From Arthrobacter sp. Y81 (GTDB taxonomy: Bacteria; Actinomycetota; Actinomycetes; Actinomycetales; Micrococcaceae), in NCBI RefSeq assembly GCF_002929335.1, contig NZ_PJIL01000005.1, positions 62,001 to 126,000 on the forward strand: a DNA stretch of 64,000 bases, in the 5' to 3' direction. Made by a program: the position numbers and the translations under genes. Shown here one piece after another: positions 7,951 through 16,280 of the stretch; within the stretch, counting starts at the first letter, position 1; each line of letters opens with the position of its first letter. The notes under the pieces were generated by a model that worked only from the letters and a program-made list of their open reading frames with translations, was not told the origin of the DNA and searched no databases.

Positions 7951-9327
7951 TCATTTCCGCTCCCGCCACAGCAGCGTCACGCCGAACGCGACGCCGCCCA
8001 GCACCAGCATGGCGATCACCATCAGGCCCCAGTTGGCCTGGTTCACGCCGCTCCCGTAGAAGATGCCGATCATCACCGTGGCCGTGATGGCGCCCAGGTA
8101 GCGGCAGGTTTGGAAGATGCCCGCGGCCACCCCGCGCTCGTGCGGCTGGGTGGAGACGTACATGCCCTGGCTGGAGGCGATGCTCACCACGCTCCACGGA
8201 ATGCCCATCAGCGCGGTGAGCACCAGCACCAGCGGGAAGGCGAACGAGGCGGTCAGCAGCCACATGGTTCCCGCGGCGGCCACCAGGAACAGCACCCCGG
8301 CAATCAGCACCCGCCGCACACCGAAGCGTTCGATCGCGCGGACCGCGAACGGCGTCGCGACCACGGACATCGCTGCCAGCGGCAGCATCAGGAGACCCAC
8401 GACGCCGGGATCGTAGCCGGCCGCTTCCTGCAGCAGCTGCGGCAGGCCGAAGAATGCGAAGTAATAGATGCCGTTGAACACGGCGAAGCCGAGGTAGACC
8501 AGCAGCAGCGGCCGGTTCCTGCCGAGCAGCCGCAGGTCCAGGAACGGCGGGCGGAACTTCAGCTCGCGCCAGACGAACAGGGCCGCCAGCACCGTCCCGC
8601 CGGCGAGCAGCCACCAGCGCACGTCCGGCAGCACGTTCAGCAGGGCCATCATGGTGAGCATCAGCGATCCGACGAAGCCCAGGATGCCGGGGATGTCCGA
8701 GTCGCGCAGCAGCTCCGCGGCACTCCCGCGCTCGCGTTCCTCGTCCACTGGGGCAAACTTCCAGACGACGAGCAGTGCCGCGAGGGACAGCGGCACATTG
8801 ATCAGGAACAGCGCCTGCCAGCCCACAAAGCTCACCAGCAGCCCGCCCACCACGGGGCCGACCGCCGCCGCGGACGTGTTGGCCATCTGGATCCGGCCGA
8901 GCGGACGGGTGGACTTCACGTTGGCGGTCCGGGCTAGCGCGCCGACGATGACGACGGCGCTCGGGTACGCGGTGGCCGTGCCGAGCGCCATGAATGCCCT
9001 GGCGACGCAGAGCAGGGCGAAGTTTGGGGCGAACGGTGCCACCGCGCAGGTTGCCGCCACCAGCACCATCCCGAAGGTGAACAGGCGCCGCGGACCGAAG
9101 CGGTCCGCCAGCCGGCCCATCAGCGGCTGACCCGCTGCTGAAGTGAGGTAGAAGGCGGTGATCACCCAGGTGACCGTGGCGACGTCGAGCCCGAAATCCG
9201 CGCGCAGCACCACGAGGGCGACGGCGATCATGGACGAGTTCAGCGGGTTCAGCGAAGTGCCCAGGCTGAGGCCGGCCACGGCGAGGGCTGTCCGGGGTTT
9301 GTTGCTCACGGAAACAGTCTGTCCCAC
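7951..9327 (-). CDS. MFS transporter, DHA2 type (14-TM-like drug exporter group)
   Basis: The 458-residue membrane protein carries two hallmark MFS motifs. Motif A between the second and third segments is GRLADRFGPRRLFTFG. The antiporter motif C is AAAVGPVVGGLLVSF. TWVITAFYLTSAAGQPL precedes motif A, as in DHA2 exporters. It should export a small toxic or metabolic compound by proton antiport; the substrate is unknown. The start at MGQTVSVSNK gives a short cytoplasmic lead-in. It is shorter than classical 14-segment DHA2 proteins (about 500), which suggests 12-14 segments. Confidence 0.88.
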   Translation of the reverse strand: MGQTVSVSNKPRTALAVAGLSLGTSLNPLNSSMIAVALVVLRADFGLDVATVTWVITAFYLTSAAGQPLMGRLADRFGPRRLFTFGMVLVAATCAVAPFAPNFALLCVARAFMALGTATAYPSAVVIVGALARTANVKSTRPLGRIQMANTSAAAVGPVVGGLLVSFVGWQALFLINVPLSLAALLVVWKFAPVDEERERGSAAELLRDSDIPGILGFVGSLMLTMMALLNVLPDVRWWLLAGGTVLAALFVWRELKFRPPFLDLRLLGRNRPLLLVYLGFAVFNGIYYFAFFGLPQLLQEAAGYDPGVVGLLMLPLAAMSVVATPFAVRAIERFGVRRVLIAGVLFLVAAAGTMWLLTASFAFPLVLVLTALMGIPWSVVSIASSQGMYVSTQPHERGVAAGIFQTCRYLGAITATVMIGIFYGSGVNQANWGLMVIAMLVLGGVAFGVTLLWRERK

Positions 9328-9419
9328 ATCTGCGCGGGAGGCCGAACTTGGTTACGGCCGTGCCTGAGTGGCACCGGCCGCGTCACCACCAGCGGTGGTG
9401 GCCACCGGATTCGAAGCGG

Positions 9420-9725
9420 TCAGCCCGCGGCCTGACCCTCGCGGGCAACCTCCTCCAGAATCCTGGCTGCAGGCGACGCCGTCATCAGTTGCCCTATCAC
9501 CTCCGGTTTATCCCACACGTCGCTGCGGAGCCGTTCCAGAAAGGCGGTCGCAGCGTCCTTGGTGTCGAAGTCAAGGAGCACGGCCACGCTGTTCTGGTCC
9601 TCTGTGTCCCGGAACAGGCGGACAGACCTGGCGCCCGAGGCGGCGCGGCCAGCGGGATCGCTGTCGAATACTTTCTTGAAAGCCTCATAGTCCCGGACCG
9701 GATAGCTGATCTGCAGGGTGAACAT
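9420..9725 (-). CDS. Small conserved protein, possible ferredoxin-like (ABM-type) fold
   Basis: The 101-residue protein alternates strand and helix. MFTLQISYPVRDYEAFKKVFDSD is followed by SVRLFRDTEDQNSVAVLLDFDTKDAATAFLERL and a helical tail. This beta-alpha-beta-beta order with FKKVFD and LDFDT is typical of dimeric alpha-beta-barrel proteins. That assignment rests on pattern only. GGAAAGGAA lies shortly upstream of the ATG. It is 92 bp before the MFS gene on the same strand and could be co-transcribed. Confidence 0.7.
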   Translation of the reverse strand: MFTLQISYPVRDYEAFKKVFDSDPAGRAASGARSVRLFRDTEDQNSVAVLLDFDTKDAATAFLERLRSDVWDKPEVIGQLMTASPAARILEEVAREGQAAG

Positions 9726-9863
9726 CCTAGTTCCTTTCCCTCGTGCTGTGTCAGGTCAAAGATAGGCCTTCCTGCGTCATCCCGGTAGGGCTCGACGCTG
9801 GCCGTGATCCGCAGCTGTGTCGGGAAGCCCGCCCCCGCAGGGTGAGCGCAGAAAGTTCTCCGT

Positions 9864-9880
9864 GAACGCTCCCAGCGTTC
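9864..9880. promoter_or_regulatory. Inverted repeat directly before the galactanase start, LacI-like operator candidate
   Basis: GAACGCT and AGCGTTC form an exact 7-bp inverted repeat around CCC, ending two bases before the ATG. The CG-centred core resembles LacI/GalR-family operators of actinobacterial sugar genes. It occupies the position where a ribosome-binding site would be expected. Confidence 0.45.
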
Positions 9881-9881
9881 C

Positions 9882-11525
9882 ATGAAAAAGCACCACAGGG
9901 AACTTCACCCCCAGGCGAAGCGGCACCGACGACCAGCGGTGCTGGCGGCGTCGCTCCTTACGGTGCTGGCGCTGCCCGCCGGAATGGCGCCGGCCACTGC
10001 GGAGAACCCGGCTGCAGCGGGCGACGGCACCATCATCAACGCCAGCTTCGCTAGTGGGCTGACCGGCTGGAAAGTCACCGGGAAGCCGGCCTCCACAACA
10101 ACAGAGGCGGACGCCGGAAATGCCCAACTCAGCCAGCGCCTCGACGCCGACGGCACCGTCACCGCACGCCAGAAAACCGGAAGCCTGGCCGAGGACTGGT
10201 GGACGGTTTCCGCCCGCGTAAAGGCCGAAGGAACCCTCGGTGCCTCACGGATCGGCCTCAAGAACTGTGGCGTCGACGGCGAAACCGTCCTGCAGTCCAC
10301 CGCGCAGGACGGCGCCTGGCTGCAGATCTCGGCCGACGCCTACGTCACGAAGAGCGCCTGCGAGATCGTGATCGAAACCCGTGGCACAGCCGGTGACTGG
10401 GCCATCGTCGACGACGTCACGCTCACGCCGGGCTCGGTCCAGCGGGCCGTCCGCGGCGCCGACCTTTCCAACCTGGCCAAGAATGAGGACAAGGGCGCTG
10501 TCTACTTCGACGCCCGGGGCAAGCCGGTGGATGCCGTCGAAGCCTTCGCCGACGCCGGCGCCAACCTGGTGCGGCTCAAGGTGTGGGTCAACCCGGCTGA
10601 TGGCTACAACACCACCAACGAAGTGGCGGCCACGGCCAAGCGCGCCAAGGCCGCCGGCATGAAGGTCCTTGTTGACTTCCACTACAGCGACCGCTGGACC
10701 GACCCCGGCGCCCAGGGAATACCGGCAGCCTGGGCCGGCCTGAGCCCGCAGGAAACGGCGGATGCCGAGTATACCCATACCTCCGAGGTGCTGACCGCGC
10801 TGAAGGACGCCGGCGCGACGGCGGACTCCGTCCAGGTGGGCAACGAGATCAACCCGGGCATGCTGTGGCCCCTTGGCCAGACCTGGGACGTGAACCCCGC
10901 GGATGACGTCACGGGAGCGCAGTGGGACAACCTCGCACTGTTTCTCTCCGCCGGCTCGCGTGCTGCGAAGGACGTCAGCGCCGGGACAGATGTCATCCTG
11001 CACCTGACCAACATCAACAACGGCATCGGCGGCCTCACCTGGTGGTTCGACGAGGTGACAAAGCGGGACGTCCGGTTCGACACCATCGGCCTGTCCTACT
11101 ACGGCTACTGGCACGGTTCCATGGCAGATCTGCAAAATGCCATCACCGCGCTGTCAGCCCGCTACGACCGCGACGTAGTCGTCGTCGAAAACTCCTACCC
11201 GTTCACCCTCGACGACGACACGGTTGACCCCTGGGAAAACGTGATTAGAAGCCAGAGCCAGCTGGTTCCCGGCTACCCGGCAACCCCGGAAGGACAGGCT
11301 GCCAACTTCCGGGCCGTGCAGGACGTGGTGGCCTCCGCACCCGGCGGCCGGGGCATCGGCGTGGTCTCCTGGGAGCCCGCCTGGACGGCGGTTCCGGGCA
11401 ATGGCTGGGATCCCGCCGATCCCACCACGGGCAACGCGTGGGAGAACCAGGCCATGTTCGACTTCGACGGCCGGGCGCTTCCTGTTCTGCAGGAATTCGC
11501 ACCCGACCCGGACGTCAGGCGGTAG
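9882..11525 (+). CDS. Secreted arabinogalactan endo-beta-1,4-galactanase (GH53)
   Basis: The 547-residue protein has a signal peptide (basic KKHHRELHPQAKRHRR, hydrophobic core, likely cut after APATA). Residues about 48-185 form a carbohydrate-binding-like beta domain (INASFASGLTGWKVTG through GDWAIVDDVTLTPG). The GH53 barrel starts at RGADLSNLAKNEDKG. The acid/base Glu is E322 in GNEINPG and the nucleophile is E436 in VVVENSYPF. The FHYSDRWTDPG and GVVSWEPAW segments are also family marks. The enzyme cuts beta-1,4-galactan in plant pectin and arabinogalactan outside the cell. No beta-galactosidase or transporter is adjacent. The start lacks a clear Shine-Dalgarno sequence, and an operator-like repeat lies in its place. 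Confidence 0.93.
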   Translation: MKKHHRELHPQAKRHRRPAVLAASLLTVLALPAGMAPATAENPAAAGDGTIINASFASGLTGWKVTGKPASTTTEADAGNAQLSQRLDADGTVTARQKTGSLAEDWWTVSARVKAEGTLGASRIGLKNCGVDGETVLQSTAQDGAWLQISADAYVTKSACEIVIETRGTAGDWAIVDDVTLTPGSVQRAVRGADLSNLAKNEDKGAVYFDARGKPVDAVEAFADAGANLVRLKVWVNPADGYNTTNEVAATAKRAKAAGMKVLVDFHYSDRWTDPGAQGIPAAWAGLSPQETADAEYTHTSEVLTALKDAGATADSVQVGNEINPGMLWPLGQTWDVNPADDVTGAQWDNLALFLSAGSRAAKDVSAGTDVILHLTNINNGIGGLTWWFDEVTKRDVRFDTIGLSYYGYWHGSMADLQNAITALSARYDRDVVVVENSYPFTLDDDTVDPWENVIRSQSQLVPGYPATPEGQAANFRAVQDVVASAPGGRGIGVVSWEPAWTAVPGNGWDPADPTTGNAWENQAMFDFDGRALPVLQEFAPDPDVRR

Positions 11526-11541
11526 TCCGGTATTTCGCCGG

Positions 11542-11576
11542 AGCCGCATCTGCCTGGGCAACAGGCAGGTGCGGTT
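11542..11576. terminator. Bidirectional hairpin between galactanase and cupin genes
   Basis: A 15-bp stem with two wobble pairs and a 5-base loop (GGCAA) lies between the convergent genes. TTCT follows on the plus strand. Confidence 0.75.
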
Positions 11577-11912
11577 CTACTTCGCAGCCTTTGCCACGGT
11601 GAACAGGAACGTCGAGTCCTCTTCCGCTTCCAGGCTGTGCAGTCCCTCCGGAACGATCAGCAGGTCACCGGGCTTGCCGTCCCAGGAGTCTTCGCCGGCC
11701 CGCAGCCGGAGACTCCCTTGAAGGACAAAGACTGTGGCGTCACCAGGATTCTGGTGCTCGCTCAACTGCGTGCCGGCCTTGAGCGCCATGACCGTCTGGC
11801 GAAGCACCTTCTCATGCCCGCCATAGACGGTGTCGGCAGCCCGCCCGTTGCTCGCTGCAAGGGCCGCGGCAAGCTGCTGCCGGGCCAGGGCGTCGATCGA
11901 AATTTTCTGCAT
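11577..11912 (-). CDS. Cupin domain protein
   Basis: The 111-residue protein is a single cupin barrel. LKAGTQLSEHQNPGDATVFVLQGSLRLRAG is the first cupin motif, with the His and Glu-position replaced in part (HQNPGDATVF). PGDLLIVPEGLHSLEAEEDSTFLFTVA is the second motif, with the last His in LHSLEA. Stand-alone cupins of this type bind metal and often act in stress or LPS-like metabolism, but no substrate is evident. The start at MQKISIDAL is chosen because the longer frame overlaps poorly coding sequence. No clear ribosome site is visible. Confidence 0.82.
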   Translation of the reverse strand: MQKISIDALARQQLAAALAASNGRAADTVYGGHEKVLRQTVMALKAGTQLSEHQNPGDATVFVLQGSLRLRAGEDSWDGKPGDLLIVPEGLHSLEAEEDSTFLFTVAKAAK

Positions 11913-12097
11913 GAGGCCACGGTACTCAAACGGGGCTTCGGGCGATATAGGCCGGTGGACCTGCCAAGCAGAAGCGCGCGAAAAACGTATGTCCCGTCGG
12001 TTGCGGCCGGGCCAGCACAACCTCTGGACAGCACGTCCCGCCGTCAGTAAATTCGAAGGATAGATCCCACTGGATGTACGACGGGAAAGAGCCGGTC

Positions 12098-13852
12098 ATG
12101 GCCACTTATGATTACGCCTCCGGAACTGCGGCGCCTACCGACTACGCCCAGGTGGTGCCGAAGCGCAAGGGACGCATCGTCGTCAATTGGATCACCACAA
12201 CGGACCATAAAACGATCGGCTATCTGTACCTGATCGCGTCCTTCGTGTTCTTCTGCTTCGGCGGCGTCATGGCGCTGCTGATCCGCGCCGAGCTCTTCGA
12301 ACCGGGCATGCAGATCCTGCAGACCAAGGAGCAGTACAACCAGCTGTTCACCATGCACGGCACGGTGATGCTGCTGATGTTTGCCACCCCGCTGTTCGCG
12401 GGCTTTGCCAACGTCATCATGCCGCTGCAGATCGGCGCCCCCGACGTCGCCTTCCCGCGACTGAACGCGCTGGCCTTCTGGTTCTTCCTGTTCGGCTCCA
12501 CGATCGCCGTCTCCGGCTTCATCACCCCGCAGGGTGCCGCCGCTTTCGGGTGGTTTGCGTATGCGCCGCTGAATAACACGACGTTCACGCCCGGCGTGGG
12601 CGGTGACCTGTGGGTCTTCGGCCTTGCGCTGTCCGGCTTCGGCACCATCCTCGGTGCCGTTAACTTCATCACCACCATCATCTGCATGCGCGCCCCGGGC
12701 ATGACCATGTGGCGCATGCCGATCTTCACCTGGAACACGCTGGTTACCGCCATCCTGGTGATCATGGCCTTCCCGCCGCTGGCAGCAGCGCTGTTCGCCC
12801 TCGGTGCCGACCGCAAGTTTGGTGCGCACATCTACGATCCTGAGAACGGCGGCGCCGTCCTCTGGCAGCACCTCTTCTGGTTCTTCGGCCACCCCGAGGT
12901 GTACATCATCGCGCTGCCGTTCTTCGGCATCGTCTCGGAGATCTTCCCGGTCTTCAGCCGCAAGCCGATCTTCGGCTACAAGGGCCTCGTCTACGCGACC
13001 ATCTCAATCGCCGCGCTGTCCGTGACCGTGTGGGCGCACCACATGTACGTGACCGGCTCGGTCATGCTGCCGTTCTTCGCCTTTATGACGATGCTGATAG
13101 CGGTCCCGACCGGTGTGAAGTTCTTCAACTGGATCGGCACCATGTGGGGCGGCTCGCTCACCTTTGAGACACCCATGCTGTGGAGCATCGGCTTCCTCGC
13201 AACGTTCCTCTTCGGCGGCCTGACCGGCATCATCCTGTCCTCCCCGCCGCTGGACTTCCACGTCTCGGACTCCTACTTCGTGGTGGCCCACTTCCACTAC
13301 GTGGTGTTTGGCACCGTGGTGTTCGCCATGTTCGCCGGCTTCTATTTCTGGTGGCCGAAGTGGACCGGCAAGATGCTCAACGAGCGCCTCGGCAAGATCC
13401 ACTTCTGGATGCTGTTCCTTGGATTCCACGGAACCTTCCTGATCCAGCACTGGCTGGGTGTCGAGGGCATGCCCCGCCGGTACGCCGACTACATGCCGCA
13501 GGACAACTTCGCCTGGATGAACCAGTTCTCCACCATCAGTTCTTACCTTCTCGGCGCCTCGCTGATCCCGTTCTTCTGGAACGTCTACATCACCTGGCGC
13601 AGCCGCGAAAAGGTTGAGGTGGACGATCCCTGGGGCTTTGGTGCATCGCTGGAGTGGGCAACGTCCTGCCCGCCGCCGCGCCACAACTTCACGTCGCTGC
13701 CGCGCATCCGCTCGGAGCGCCCGGCCCTGGACCTCCACCACCCGGAGCTTCGGGTGCGTGAACACGAGACCACACATTCGCCGGCCGCAGACGTCCTCGG
13801 TGCGGCAGATATCGGCGAGAAGGACGTGCGGAATCCGAATCCGGACGAGTAA
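12098..13852 (+). CDS. ctaD: Cytochrome c oxidase subunit I (aa3 type)
   Basis: The 584-residue membrane protein has about 12 segments and all catalytic ligands. The heme a ligand is in [23 protein letters not shown] holds the CuB His and its cross-linked Tyr. AHHMYVTG holds the two other CuB ligands. [11 protein letters not shown] holds the heme a3 and heme a ligands. It would reduce oxygen and pump protons in the membrane with subunits II and III. None of those (ctaC, ctaE, qcr) is adjacent, so this is a solitary, probably second, copy. The start at MATYDYASG is preferred over an ATG eight codons earlier, since the family starts this way. Confidence 0.95.
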   Translation: MATYDYASGTAAPTDYAQVVPKRKGRIVVNWITTTDHKTIGYLYLIASFVFFCFGGVMALLIRAELFEPGMQILQTKEQYNQLFTMHGTVMLLMFATPLFAGFANVIMPLQIGAPDVAFPRLNALAFWFFLFGSTIAVSGFITPQGAAAFGWFAYAPLNNTTFTPGVGGDLWVFGLALSGFGTILGAVNFITTIICMRAPGMTMWRMPIFTWNTLVTAILVIMAFPPLAAALFALGADRKFGAHIYDPENGGAVLWQHLFWFFGHPEVYIIALPFFGIVSEIFPVFSRKPIFGYKGLVYATISIAALSVTVWAHHMYVTGSVMLPFFAFMTMLIAVPTGVKFFNWIGTMWGGSLTFETPMLWSIGFLATFLFGGLTGIILSSPPLDFHVSDSYFVVAHFHYVVFGTVVFAMFAGFYFWWPKWTGKMLNERLGKIHFWMLFLGFHGTFLIQHWLGVEGMPRRYADYMPQDNFAWMNQFSTISSYLLGASLIPFFWNVYITWRSREKVEVDDPWGFGASLEWATSCPPPRHNFTSLPRIRSERPALDLHHPELRVREHETTHSPAADVLGAADIGEKDVRNPNPDE

Positions 13853-13944
13853 GCGCAAGACCAAACGCTTTCATCCCTAGTGCTGCCCTTCAGCGCTGCT
13901 CCGCGGCTGCGCCTTCCTGCGCTTTCCCTTGCCGCCTTTGCCAC

Positions 13945-13990
13945 TTGTTCAACCTGTCGTTTATCGATAGAATTTCACTGATAAACGACA
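13945..13990 (+). promoter_or_regulatory. Promoter and 11-bp inverted-repeat operator of the DUF2975/XRE pair
   Basis: TTGTTC (13945-13950), 17 bases, TAGAAT (13968-13973) form a promoter. TGTCGTTTATC at 13955-13965 and its exact reverse complement at 13980-13990 flank the -10 box, with centres 25 bp apart. One arm lies between -35 and -10 and the other just past the start point. That is a classical repressor arrangement, likely for the XRE protein encoded second in this unit. Confidence 0.7.
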
Positions 13991-14004
13991 TATAAGGAGA
14001 CCTG

Positions 14005-14505
14005 ATGGGAAAGCTGACCGTCCTCGCGCTGCGGATAGTCCTCGCGTTGGCACTCGCTGGCTCAGTGTTCGTGCAGGCGGTGATGGTGCCGTTGCTCGCC
14101 CGCGACCTGAATGAGGATTTCAGCCCGGACATCGCCGCCGTTAGCACCCCGGTCATCATGATCGTTCTGCTGGGCATCGTGACCGTCCAGGTGACGATGG
14201 TCTGCGTCTGGCGCCTGCTGACGATGGTGCGGCGCGGCACCGTGTTCTCCCACGCGGCGTTCCGCTACGTGGACGTGGTGACCGGCGCCGTCGCGGCGGC
14301 TTCCCTGCTCACTTTCGGGCTCGGCGTCGTCCTCGCTCCGGGCGAAAGCGTGGCCCCCGGCGTCGTCCTCCTCATCGGCGGGGCGGGCGTACTGGTCGCC
14401 GGCGTGGCCCTCGTCGTCGTCGTCCTGCGCAAACTGCTGGCGCAGGCAGTGGCCCGCGACGGCGAAGCCAAACACCTGCAGGACGAACTGGACGAGGTGA
14501 TCTGA
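14005..14505 (+). CDS. DUF2975 membrane protein
   Basis: The 166-residue protein has four membrane segments: LRIVLALALAGSVFVQAVMVPLL, STPVIMIVLLGIVTVQVTMV, a third around AAASLLTFGLGVVLA and a fourth around GGAGVLVAGVALVVVVL. RLLTMVRRGTVFSHAAFRYVDVV is the conserved DUF2975 loop. AAGGAG 5 bases before the ATG sets the start. These proteins are always found next to a small XRE regulator like the one that follows, with which the stop and start overlap by one base. The function is unknown; a sensor or signal partner for the regulator is a fair guess. Confidence 0.88.
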   Translation: MGKLTVLALRIVLALALAGSVFVQAVMVPLLARDLNEDFSPDIAAVSTPVIMIVLLGIVTVQVTMVCVWRLLTMVRRGTVFSHAAFRYVDVVTGAVAAASLLTFGLGVVLAPGESVAPGVVLLIGGAGVLVAGVALVVVVLRKLLAQAVARDGEAKHLQDELDEVI

Positions 14506-14774
14506 TGCCGATCATCGTGGACATTGACGTGATGCTCGCCAAGCGCAAGATGCCCGTGGGCACGCTCGCGGACCGCGTGGGGATCACCCCCGCCAACCTG
14601 GCGGTGCTCAAGAACGGCCGGGCCAAAGCGGTGCGCTTCACCACGCTCGAGGCTCTGTGCGAGGTGCTCGGGTGCCAGCCCGGGGACCTGCTGCGGTGGG
14701 AACCCGGAGATGCGGAAGACCTGGCGTCCATGGCCGTGGACGACGGACAGAAGCCCGTTTCGCGAGATAATTGA
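14505..14774 (+). CDS. Small XRE-type HTH regulator (YozG-like)
   Basis: The 89-residue protein is a Cro/CI-type helix-turn-helix (VDIDVMLAKRKMPVGTLADRVGITPANLAVLKNGRAKAVRFTTLEALCEVLGCQPGDLL) with a short acidic tail. The pattern of a two-gene unit with a DUF2975 membrane protein matches the Bacillus YoaS/YozG-type arrangement. It starts within the upstream stop codon (TGATG), so it is translationally coupled. It likely represses its own promoter through the inverted repeat around the -10 box upstream of the pair (inference). Confidence 0.9.
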   Translation: MPIIVDIDVMLAKRKMPVGTLADRVGITPANLAVLKNGRAKAVRFTTLEALCEVLGCQPGDLLRWEPGDAEDLASMAVDDGQKPVSRDN

Positions 14775-14777
14775 GTT

Positions 14778-15101
14778 ATGGCCGACCAGGATCAGGACAG
14801 GGACCTCTGGGACGAGTTCGACAGTCTCAAGCCCGGAGCCCCCGACCGCGTCGAGGGCTACCCCGGAGGTGAGCCTTTGGGCTTTGGCTTCCGAACGGGA
14901 GTCCGCAGCGCAAGGGTGGCCCTCGGCTTCGCCGTGTACACCCTGGTTCTCGGAAGCGTGCTGGTCCTTGTGGGCGCCGTCTTTTTCGTCAGCCAGGGCG
15001 AATGGCTGATGCTCGCGCTAATGGTGCTGATCGAGGCCGTTTTCCTCTACGCCTTCACCCGGCTGGTGAAGCAGGCCCGCAACCGGCGCTCCGCCCGCTA
15101 G
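14778..15101 (+). CDS. Small membrane protein, 107 residues, unknown
   Basis: An acidic N-terminus (MADQDQDRDLWDEFDSLKPG) is followed by two membrane helices: LGFAVYTLVLGSVLVLVGAVFFV and MLALMVLIEAVFLYAF. A basic tail (KQARNRRSAR) ends it. It begins 3 bp after the XRE stop and is likely the third gene of the DUF2975/XRE unit. I do not recognise a family. It ends 5 bp before the stop of the convergent hydrolase gene. Confidence 0.72.
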   Translation: MADQDQDRDLWDEFDSLKPGAPDRVEGYPGGEPLGFGFRTGVRSARVALGFAVYTLVLGSVLVLVGAVFFVSQGEWLMLALMVLIEAVFLYAFTRLVKQARNRRSAR

Positions 15102-15106
15102 TTCAC

Positions 15107-15964
15107 CTACTTCGCCCACCCCACCTTCCGGAGCCAGCCTGCCAGGATGGGCAGCACCACTGCACTGTTCATCGCCCCCAGGTGGTCCAGGCCCGGAAGT
15201 ACCTCGACGTCCCATCCGGCCTTGAGGAGTGCCTCCTTGTGCGCGGCGAGGGGGTCACCGATCCGCACCTGCACGCCACCCCACTTGGGTCCGTAGTCGA
15301 TCCGGTCCTCGGCACCGGCGAAGGCGAGCCGCGCCAAGCCAGGCGGCAGCACGGCGGCAAAATCATCGAAGTCCTGGAGGGCTTCGTAGAGGGTCATGAA
15401 TTGGCGGGTTTGCGCCTCACTGGTCTGGATGGCCGCCGAATCCCAGTCACCCGGCTCGACTACAGGCGCCGGCGTGTCAGGATCTGCAGGCCGGGCTGAC
15501 GCCGCATGCGCCGCCCGGGTCACCGACAGCATGCTCTGGTACGGCCCGTCGAGGGGCGGGAATCCGCCCATGGCGAGCGCCCGGACACGGTCGGTGCGGA
15601 TCGCGAGCTGCAGGCCACTCAATGCCAGCCAGGAATAGCCGTAATACGCGAAGCCGTCGGCACTAGCGGCATCAGCAATGGCCAGGAAATCGGCAGCCAC
15701 ATTCTCCGGCGTGAGTGTGTCCGGCGCCGGGTGGGCCATCCGGTGGCCTTCGTAGTCCGCCACGATCACCCGGTTCGAGCTTTCCAGCCCCTTCACCAGG
15801 TTGGGCCCGAGGTCCGGGTCGCCGCCCCACTGCCGCAGCGTTTCGGCTTCCGCCGGCGTGTGCACCGCGAGGCTTGCCGGCAACAGGAGCGGCGGTCCGT
15901 CTCCGTGGATCGAGACGGCGATGGTCGATCCATCGTGCAGGACGGCGTCAGCACTTTCAGCCAT
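15107..15964 (-). CDS. Alpha/beta hydrolase family protein
   Basis: The 285-residue protein has an alpha/beta-hydrolase outline. The nucleophile elbow is YYGYSWLALSG, GxSxL rather than GxSxG, so the second glycine is replaced. VIVADYEGHRMAHP precedes it, and a late His in PGLDHLGAMN could complete a triad with the Asp in FAGAEDRIDYG. No signal peptide is present. Substrate unknown. GAGG lies 9 bases before the ATG. It is divergent from the amidohydrolase, with a repeated 14-bp operator-like sequence between them. Confidence 0.83.
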   Translation of the reverse strand: MAESADAVLHDGSTIAVSIHGDGPPLLLPASLAVHTPAEAETLRQWGGDPDLGPNLVKGLESSNRVIVADYEGHRMAHPAPDTLTPENVAADFLAIADAASADGFAYYGYSWLALSGLQLAIRTDRVRALAMGGFPPLDGPYQSMLSVTRAAHAASARPADPDTPAPVVEPGDWDSAAIQTSEAQTRQFMTLYEALQDFDDFAAVLPPGLARLAFAGAEDRIDYGPKWGGVQVRIGDPLAAHKEALLKAGWDVEVLPGLDHLGAMNSAVVLPILAGWLRKVGWAK

Positions 15965-16280
15965 GGCTTCATACCTCGGTGTGAGGCAAACGTGGACGTC
16001 TCAAGCATGCCACCGAGCTGCCCCAGACTGGCGGCAGGCGTGACGGCGGCTTTTTCGGGCACACAGGGCGGAAAAGGCTTTGGAATACCAAGCATCGGAA
16101 GGGTGTGCCGCCTCAGCCGAGGGTCGATTGAACCGAAACCGGCGATAGTGAACGGTATTTCAGACAGATCAGGTGTCAGCGCCGGAACCCGCACCGCCCC
16201 TCTGGCCTGATTTTGGAATACCAAGTAACGTTTAAGTACCCGCCTTCGCCCCAAGGGCGGCTTTCCCCAAGGAGACAACG
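15965..16280. promoter_or_regulatory. 316-bp divergent intergenic region with a repeated 14-bp element
   Basis: No open frame or RNA is supported here. TTTGGAATACCAAG occurs twice exactly, at 16079-16092 and 16212-16225, 133 bp apart. Each copy holds TTGG and CCAA arms around 4 bases, as in GntR-type operators. Copy one is about 115 bp from the hydrolase start and copy two about 55 bp from the amidohydrolase start, so each could serve one promoter. A GC-rich imperfect hairpin lies at about 16240-16262, just before the amidohydrolase ribosome site. Confidence 0.6.
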
